From: Micromussa lordhowensis
Taxonomy: Eukaryota; Cnidaria; Anthozoa; Scleractinia; Lobophylliidae
DNA: 64,000 bases
NCBI GenBank assembly: GCA_964020085.1
Contig: CAXHUQ010000754.1
Coordinates: 72,501 to 136,500, forward strand
Direction: 5' to 3'
The position numbers and the translations under genes were made by a program. Below are positions 57,501 to 64,000 of this stretch, in pieces. The notes under the pieces are model-generated. The model saw nothing but the letters and a program-made list of their open reading frames with translations. It did not search any database and had not been told where the DNA came from. Within the stretch, counting starts at the first letter, position 1. The number at the start of each line of letters is the position of its first letter.

Positions 57501-60500
57501 AGGACATGATGGCATTGGCGCCAGGGTGCTTTTTCTGGCCTTCTTTTTGCAGTAGTTTTCCCTGGTCCCAACTTTGAATAATTTCAGAAAACGCGCGCTG
57601 GGGGTCCCCTTGGAAAATTTGACATAGCTCGGCTTCACGGGCACTTTGGGAGGCGCGGTTTGCAGCAAAAAGTTCTGCTAGGTTGGCACTTTAAGAAAAT
57701 CTTAGTTACGACATGATGGCATTGGCGCCAGGATGTTTTTTCTGGCCTTCTTTTTGCAGTAGTTTTCCCTGGTCCCAACTTTGCAGAATTTCAGAAAACG
57801 CGCGCTGGGGTTCCCCTTGGCAAATTTGACATAGCTCGGCTTCACGGGCACGTTAAGAGGCGCGGTTTGCAGCAAAATGTTCTGCTAGGTTGCCACTTCA
57901 AGGAAATTCTAAATAGGACATGATGGCATTGGCGCCAGGGTGTTTTTTCTGGCCTTCTTTTTGCAGGAGTTTCCCCTGGTCCTAACTTTGCAGAATTTCA
58001 GAAAACGCGCGCTGGGGGTTCCCTTGGCAAATTTGACATAGTTTGGCTTCACGGGCACTTTGGGACGCGCGGTTTGCAGCAAAATGTTCTGCTAGGCTAG
58101 CACTTGAAGGAAATTCTAGTTGGGACGTGATGGCATTGGCGCCAGGGTGTTTTTTCTGGCCTTCTTTTTGCAGTAGTTTCCCCTGGTCCCAACTTTGCAG
58201 AATTTCAGAAAACGCGTGCTGGGGGTCCCCTTCGCAAATTTGACATAGCTCGGCTTCACGGGAACTTTGGGAGGCGCGGTTTGCAGCAAAATGTTCTGCT
58301 AGGTTGACACTTTAAGAAAATTTTAGTTAGTACATGATGGCATTGGCGCCAGGGTTTTTTTTCTGGCCTTCTTTTTGCAGTAGTTTCCCCTGGTCCCAAC
58401 TTTGCAGAATTTTAGAAAACGCGCGCTGGGGGTCCCCTTGGCAAATTTGACATAGCTCGGCTTCACGGGCACTTTGGGAGGCGCGGTTTGCAGCAAAATG
58501 TTCTGCTAGGTTTGCACTTTAAGGAAATCTTAGTCAGGACATGATGGCATTGGCGCCAGGGTGTTTTTTCTTGCCTTCTTTTTGCAGGAGTTTCCCCTGG
58601 TCCCAACTTTGCAGAATTTCAGAAAACGCGCGCTGGGGGTCCCCTTGGCAAATTTGACATAGCTCGGCTTCACGGGCACTTTGGGAGGCGCGGTTTGCAG
58701 CAAAATATTTTGCTAGGTTGGCACTTTAAGGAAATCTTAGTCAGGACATGATGGCATTGGCGCCAGGGTGTTTTTTCTTGCCTTCTTTTTGCAGGAGTTT
58801 CCCCTGGTCCCAACTTTGCAGAATTTCAGAAAACGCGCGCTGGGGGTCCCCTTGGCAAATTTGACATAGCTCGGCTTCACGGGCACTTTGGGAGGCGCGG
58901 TTTGAAGCAAAATGTTCTGCTAGGTTGGCACTTTAAGGAAATTCTTCTTAAGACATGATTGCATTGGCACCAGGGTGTTTTTTCTGGCCTTCTTTTTGCA
59001 GTAGTTTTCCCTGGTCCCAACTTTGCAGAATTTCAGAAAACGCGCGCTGGGGGTCCCCTTGGCAAATTTGACATAGCTCGGCTTCACGGGCACTTTAAAA
59101 GGCGCGGTTTGCAGCAAAATGTTTTACTAGGTTAGCACTTTAAGAAAATGTTAGTTAGGACATGATGGCATTGGCGCCAGAGTGTTTTTCTTGGCCTTCT
59201 TTTTGCAGGAGTTTCCCCTGGTCCCAACTTTGCAGAATTTCAGAAAACGCGCGCTGGGGGTCCCCTTGGCAAATTTGACATAGCTCGGCTTCACGGGCAC
59301 TTTGGGAGGCGCGGTTTGCAGCAAAATGTTCTGCTAGGTTAGCTCTTTAAGGAAATGGTAGTTAGAACATAATGGCATTGGCGCCAGGGTGTTTTTTCTG
59401 GCCTTCTTTTTGCAGTAGTTTTCCCTGGTCCCAACTTTGCAGAATTTCAGAAAACGCGCGCTAAGGGTCCCCTTGGCAAATTTGACATAGCTCGGCTTCA
59501 CGGGCACTTTAAAAGGCGCGGTTTGCAGCAAAATGTTTTACTAGGTTAGCACTTTAAGAAAATGTTAGTTAGGACATGATGGCATTGGCGCCAGAGTGTT
59601 TTTCTTGGCCTTCTTTTTGCAGGAGTTTCCCCTGGTCCCAACTTTGCAGAATTTCAGAAAACGCGCGCTGGGGGTCCCCTTGGCAAATTTGACATAGCTC
59701 GGCTTCACGGGCACTTTGGGAGGCGCGGTTTGCAGCAAAATGTTCTGCTAGGTTAGCTCTTTAAGGAAATGGTAGTTAGAACATAATGGCATTGGCGCCA
59801 GGGTGTTTTTTCTGGCCTTCTTTTTGCAGTAGTTTTCCCTGGTCCCAACTTTGCAGAATTTCAGAAAACGCGCGCTAAGGGTCCCGTTGGCAAATTTGAC
59901 ATAGCTCGGCTTCACGGGCACTTTAAGAGGCGCGGTTTGCAGCAAAATGTTCTGCTAGGTTAGCACTTTAAGAAAAAATAAGTTAAGACATGATGGCATT
60001 GGCGCCAGGGTGTCTCTTCTGGCCTTATTTTTGCAGTAGTTTCCCCTGGTCCCAACTTTGCAGAATTTCAGAAAACGCGCGCTGGGGGTCCCCTTGGCAA
60101 ATTTGACATAGCTCGGCTTCACCGGCACTTTGGGAGGCGCGGTTTGCAGCAAAATGTTTTGCTAGGTTGGCACTTCAAGGAAATGTTAGTTAGGACATGA
60201 TGGCCTTGGCGCCAGGGTGTTTTTTTCTGGCCTTCTTTTTGCAGTAGTTTCCCCTGGTCCCAACTTTGCAGAATTTAAGAAAACGCGCGCTGGGGGTCCC
60301 CTTGCCAAATTTGACATAGCTCGGCTTCACGGGCACTTTGGGAGGCGCGGTTTGCAGCAAAATGTTCAGCTAGGTTGGCACTTGAAGGAAATTCTAGTAA
60401 GGACATGATGGCATTGGCGCCAGGGTGTTTATTCTGGCCTTCTTTTTGCAGGAGTTTCCCCTGGTCCCAACTTTGCAGAATTTCAGAAAACGCGCGCTGG

Positions 60501-62870
60501 GGGTCCCCTTGGCAAATTTGACATAGCTCGGCTTCACGGGCACTTTGGGAGGCGCGGTTTGCAGCAAAATGTTTTGTTAGGTTGGCACTTCAAGGAAATC
60601 GTAGTTAAGACATGATGGCATTGGCGCCAGGGTGTTTTTTCTGGCCTTCTTTTTGCAGTAGTTTTCCCTGGTCCCAACTTTGCAGAATTTCAGAAAGCGC
60701 GCGCTGGGTGTCCCCTTGGCAAATTTGACTTAGGTCAGCTACACGGGCACTTTGGGAGGCGCGCTTTGCAGCAAAATGTTCTGCTAGGTTGGCACTTCAA
60801 GGAAATTCTAGTTAGGATATGATGGCATTGCCGCCAGGGTGTTTTTTCTGGCCTTCTTTTGGCAGTAGTTTTCCCTGGACCCAACTTTGCAGAATTTCAG
60901 AAAACGCGCGCTGGGTGTCCCCTTGGCAAATTTGACATAGCTCGGCTTCACGGGCACTTTGGGAGGCGCGGTTTGCAGCAAAATGTTCTGCTAGGTTGGC
61001 ACTTGAAGGAAATTCTAGTTAGGACGTGATGGCATTGGCGCCAGGGTGTTTTTTCTGGCCTTCTTTTTGCAGTAGTTTCCCCTGGTCCCAACTTTGCAGA
61101 ATTTCAGAAAACGCGTGCTGGGGGTCCCCTTGGCAAATTTGACATAGCTCGGCTTCACGGGAACTTTGGGAGGCGCGGTTTGCAGCAAAATGTTCTGCTA
61201 GGTTGACACTTTAAGAAAATTTTAGTTAGTACATGATGGCATTGGCGCCAGGGTTTTTTTTCTGGCCTTCTTTTTGCAGGAGTTTCCCCTGGTCCGAACT
61301 TTGCAGAATTTTAGAAAACGCGCGCTGGGGGTCCCCTTGGCAAATTTGACATAGCTCGGCTTCACGGGCACTTTGGGAGGCGCGAATTGCAGCAAAATGT
61401 TCTGCTAGGTTGGCACTTTAAGGAAATGTTAGTCAGGACATCATGGCATTGGCGCCAGGGTGTTTTTTCTTGCCTTCTTTTTGCAGGAGTTTCCCCTGGT
61501 CCCAACTTTGCAGAATTTCAGAAAACGCGCGCTGGGGGTCCCCTTGGCAAATTTGACATAGCTCGGCTTCACGGGCACTTTAGGAGGCGCGGTTTGCAGC
61601 AAAATGTTTTGCTAGGTTGGCTCTTCAAGGAAATCTTAATCAGAACATGATGGCATTGGCGCCAGGGTGTTTTTTCTGGCCTTCTTTTTGCAGTAGTTTT
61701 CTTTGGTCCCAACTTTGCAGAATTTCAGAAAACGCGCGCTGGGGGTCCCCTTGGCAAATTTGACATAGCTCGGCTTCACGGGCACTTTAAGAGGCGCGGT
61801 TTGCAGCAAAATGTTTTGCTAGGTTGGCACTTGAAGGAAATTCTAGTTAGGACATGATGGCATGGGCGCCAGGGTTTTTTTTCTGGCCTTTTTTTGCAGG
61901 AGTTTCCCCTGGTCCCAACTTTGCAGAATTTCAGAAAACGCGCGCTGGGGGTTCCCTTGGCAAATTTGACATAGCTCGGCTTCACGGGCACTTTGGGAGG
62001 CGCGGTTCGCAGCAAAATGTTCTGCTAGGCTGGCACTTCAAGGAAATTATAGTTAGGACATGATGGCATTGGCGCCAGGGTGTTTTTTCTGGCCTTCTTT
62101 TTGCAGTAGATTTCCCTGGTCCCAACTTTGCAGAATTTCAGAAAACGCGCGCTGGGGGTCCCCTTGGCAAATTTGACATAGTTTGGCTTCGCGGGCACTT
62201 TAAGAAGCGCGGTTTGCAGCAAAATGTTTTGCTAGGTTGGCACTTTAAGAAAATTTAAGTTAGGACATGATGGCATTGGCGCCAGCGTGTTTTTTCTGGC
62301 CTTATTTTTGCAGGAGTTTCCCCTGGTCCCAACTTTGCAGAATTTCAGAAAACGCAAGCTGGGGGTCCCCTTGGCAAATTTGACATAGCTCGGCTTCACG
62401 GGCACTTTGAGAGGCGCAGTTTGCAGCAAAATGTTCTGCTAAGTTGGCACTTCCAGAATATTGTAGTTAGGACATGATGGCATTGGCGCCAGGGTGCTTT
62501 TTCTGGCCTTCTTTTTGCAGTAGTTTTCCCTGGTCCCAACTTTGCAGAATTTCAGAAAACGCGCGCTGGGTTTCCCCTTGGAAAATTTGACATAGCTCGG
62601 CTTCACGGGCACTTTGGGAGGCGCGGTTTGCAGCAAAAAGTTCTGCTAGGTTGGCACTTTAAGAAAATCTTAGTTACGACATGATGGCATTGGCGCCAGG
62701 ATGTTTTTTTTGGCCTTCTTTTTGCAGTAGTTTTCCCTGGTCCCAACTTTGCAGAATTTCAGAAAACGCGCGCTGGGGTTCCCCTTGGCAAATTTGACAT
62801 AGCTCGGCTTCACGGGCACGTTAAGAGGCGCGGTTTGCAGCAAAATGTTCTGCTAGGTTGCCACTTCAAG
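54540..62870. repeat. Large internal duplication of the array with whole-monomer indels
   Basis: The order of variant monomers from about 54,540 to 57,900 is repeated from about 58,060 to 62,870. The offset changes stepwise in monomer units: 3,519 bp (17) at CTTTGGGACGCGCGG, 4,140 (20) at AAATTTTTCTTAAGACATG versus AAATTCTTCTTAAGACATG, 4,554 (22) after an inserted dimer at 59,334-59,945, 4,761 (23) at ATGGCCTTGGCGCC and 4,968 (24) from about 56,808 onward. Each step adds whole monomers to the second copy. Confidence 0.85.
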
Positions 62871-63900
62871 GAAATTGTAAATAGGACATGATGGCATTGG
62901 CGCCAGGGTGTTTTTTCTGGCCTTCTTTTTGCAGGAGTTTCCCCTGGTCCTAACTTTGCAGAATTTCAGAAAACGCGCGCTGGGGGTTCCCTTGGCAAAT
63001 TTGACATAGTTTGGCTTCACGGGCACTTTGGGAGGCGCGGTTTGCAGCAAAATGTTCTGTTAGCTTGGCACTTTAAGCAAATCCTAGTTAGGACATGATG
63101 GCATTGGCGCCAGGGTGTTTTTTCTGGCCTTCTTTTTGCAGTAGTTTTCCCTGGTCCCAACTTTGCAGAATTTCAGAAAACGCGCGCTGGGGGTCCCCTT
63201 GGCAAATTTGACATAGCTCGGCTTCACGGGCACTTTAAGAGGCGCGGTTTGCAGCAAAATGTTCTGCTAGGTTGGCACGTTAAGGAAAGCATAGTTAGGA
63301 CATGATGGCATTGGCGCCAGGATGTTTTTTCTGGCCTTCTTTTTGCAGTAGTTTTCCCTGGTCCCAACTTTGCAGAATTTCAGAAAACGCGCGCTGGGGT
63401 TCCCCTTGGCAAATTTGACATAGCTCGGCTTCACGGGCACGTTAAGAGGCGCGGTTTGCAGCAAAATGTTCTGCTAGGTTGCCACTTCAAGGAAATTCTA
63501 AATAGGACATGATGGCATTGGCGCCAGGGTGTTTTTTCTGGCCTTCTTTTTGCAGGAGTTTCCCCTGGTCCTAACTTTGCAGAATTTCAGAAAACGCGCG
63601 CTGGGGGTTCCCTTGGCAAATTTGACATAGTTTGGCTTCACGGGCACTTTGGGAGGCGCGGTTTGCAGCAAAATGTTCTGTTAGCTTGGCACTTCAAGCA
63701 AATCCTAGTTAGGACATGATGGCATTGGCGCCAGGGTGTTTTTTCTGGCCTTCTTTTTGCAGTAGTTTTCCCTGGTCCCAACTTTGCAGAATTTCAGAAA
63801 ACGCGCGCTGGGGGTCCCCTTGGCAAATTTGACATAGCTCGGCTTCACGGGCACTTTAAGAGGCGCGGTTTGCAGCAAAATGTTCTGCTAGGTTGGCACT
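62640..63900. repeat. Trimer duplication (621-bp period) near window end
   Basis: A three-monomer block marked by GCGCCAGGATGTTTTTT, CACGTTAAGAGGCG, GGTTGCCACTTC with AAATAGGACATG, and TGTTAGCTTGGCACTT occurs at about 62,690-63,290 and again about 621 bp downstream. The second copy is closely similar, suggesting recent expansion on top of the larger duplication. Confidence 0.8.
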
Positions 63901-64000
63901 TTAAGGAAAGCATAGTTAGGACATGATGGCATTGGCGCCAGGGTGTTTTTTCTGGCCTTCTTTTTGCAGGAGTTTCCCCTGGTCCCAACTTTTGAATAAT

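Larger units (their letters stand above)
44525..64000. repeat. 207-bp satellite, zone C, right block (runs off the window)
   Basis: About 94 zone C monomers continue directly after the LINE poly(A) in the same orientation and phase. The first monomers share rare marks with those left of the LINE: TTTGCACCAAATG at 38,874, 45,237 and 45,857, and CCAGCGTGTTTTTTTCTGG. Another local family, CCGCTAGGATAGCACTTCC, recurs at about 44,627, 45,460 and 45,665. No other insertion interrupts the array up to 64,000. Confidence 0.95.

Noticed and set aside
10659..63464. Dozens of 60-69 codon open frames on both strands of the satellite as a repeated protein family
   Set aside because: The credible frames begin with TTG (plus strand inside TTTGCGCC, minus strand inside CATTTTGCTG), not ATG. 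Both strands are open equally, one-base changes in the T run break the plus frame in many units, and subtype differences change amino acids. This fits satellite DNA, not genes.
10563..64000. CRISPR-like direct repeats
   Set aside because: The repeat is a contiguous 207-bp tandem unit with no unique spacers, in DNA with introns and LINEs.
10563..64000. CENP-B box in the satellite (CTCGGCTTCACGGGC)
   Set aside because: Compared with TTCGnnnnAnnCGGG it lacks one base of spacing and has a mismatch at the first position, so it does not meet the core. Centromere identity cannot be claimed from this.
10563..64000. The tandem array as 5S rDNA, tRNA or snRNA repeats
   Set aside because: No A/B-box pair, cloverleaf or known small-RNA core is visible in the monomer.

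Overview
The window looks like nuclear DNA of a multicellular eukaryote, most likely an anthozoan cnidarian (probably a stony coral). Coding exons are short and separated by introns with GTAAGT-type donors. The two host-like genes belong to families I associate with expansions in coral genomes: a DUF6589-type protein and a divergent RecQ-like helicase. The rest is retroelements, foldback/MITE-like elements and satellite DNA. The organism assignment is inference; no marker gene for a species is present.

Region 1 (1-10,560) is ordinary gene-bearing DNA. A plus-strand, six-exon DUF6589-type gene (about 1,713-6,843) faces a minus-strand, two-exon RecQ-like helicase gene (10,364-7,804) tail to tail. 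The DUF6589 gene carries a probable frameshift and an in-frame stop. The helicase frame is broken once by a single-base shift near 8,963. Introns and flanks hold a retroelement 3' end (about 2,621-2,790, minus), a long foldback hairpin (3,633-3,822), a candidate dispersed repeat (about 4,735-4,950), a candidate MITE with an 8-bp direct repeat (6,841-7,173), a tandem duplication between the converging 3' ends (7,232-7,815) and a 5'-truncated LINE (about 9,262-9,850, minus) inside the helicase intron.

Region 2 (10,563-64,000) is one giant head-to-tail satellite array with a 207-bp monomer (206-208 bp variants). It has about 137 monomers left and about 94 right of a single interruption, and it runs off the window end. 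It changes type from the edge inward: zone A (10,563-14,544), a short transitional zone B (14,545-16,080) and a homogenised zone C (16,081 onward). Zone C mixes two main monomer subtypes and contains higher-order repeats and segmental duplications offset by whole numbers of monomers, for example 1,448 bp = 7, 2,484 bp = 12, 620 bp = 3 and 4,140-4,968 bp = 20-24. It also holds a run of near-identical 208-bp monomers at 49.2-50.2 kb. Every zone C monomer carries a pyrimidine tract followed by TTGCAG, which resembles a 3' splice site.

Region 3 (38,976-44,524) is a complete, apparently intact 5.5-kb non-LTR retrotransposon of L1/Tx1 type in plus orientation, inserted in the satellite. It has a 77-bp 5' leader, ORF1 (315 aa, coiled coil plus RRM-like), ORF2 (1,256 aa, AP endonuclease, reverse transcriptase with YADD, C-terminal CCHC) and a 3' UTR with ten GTAAGT motifs and a poly(A) tail. 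A neighbouring copy of the same satellite segment (45,235-45,560) serves as the empty site and shows that insertion removed about 15-17 bp of target.

The most unusual material is (i) the DUF6589/RecQ pair, whose DUF6589 member has a D-D-E-like residue pattern, (ii) the satellite with a splice-acceptor-like motif in every unit, together with a LINE inserted 2 bp after such a motif and ending in an array of donor-like motifs, and (iii) the directional A to B to C gradient of the array edge. No tRNA, rRNA, CRISPR or bacterial feature was seen.
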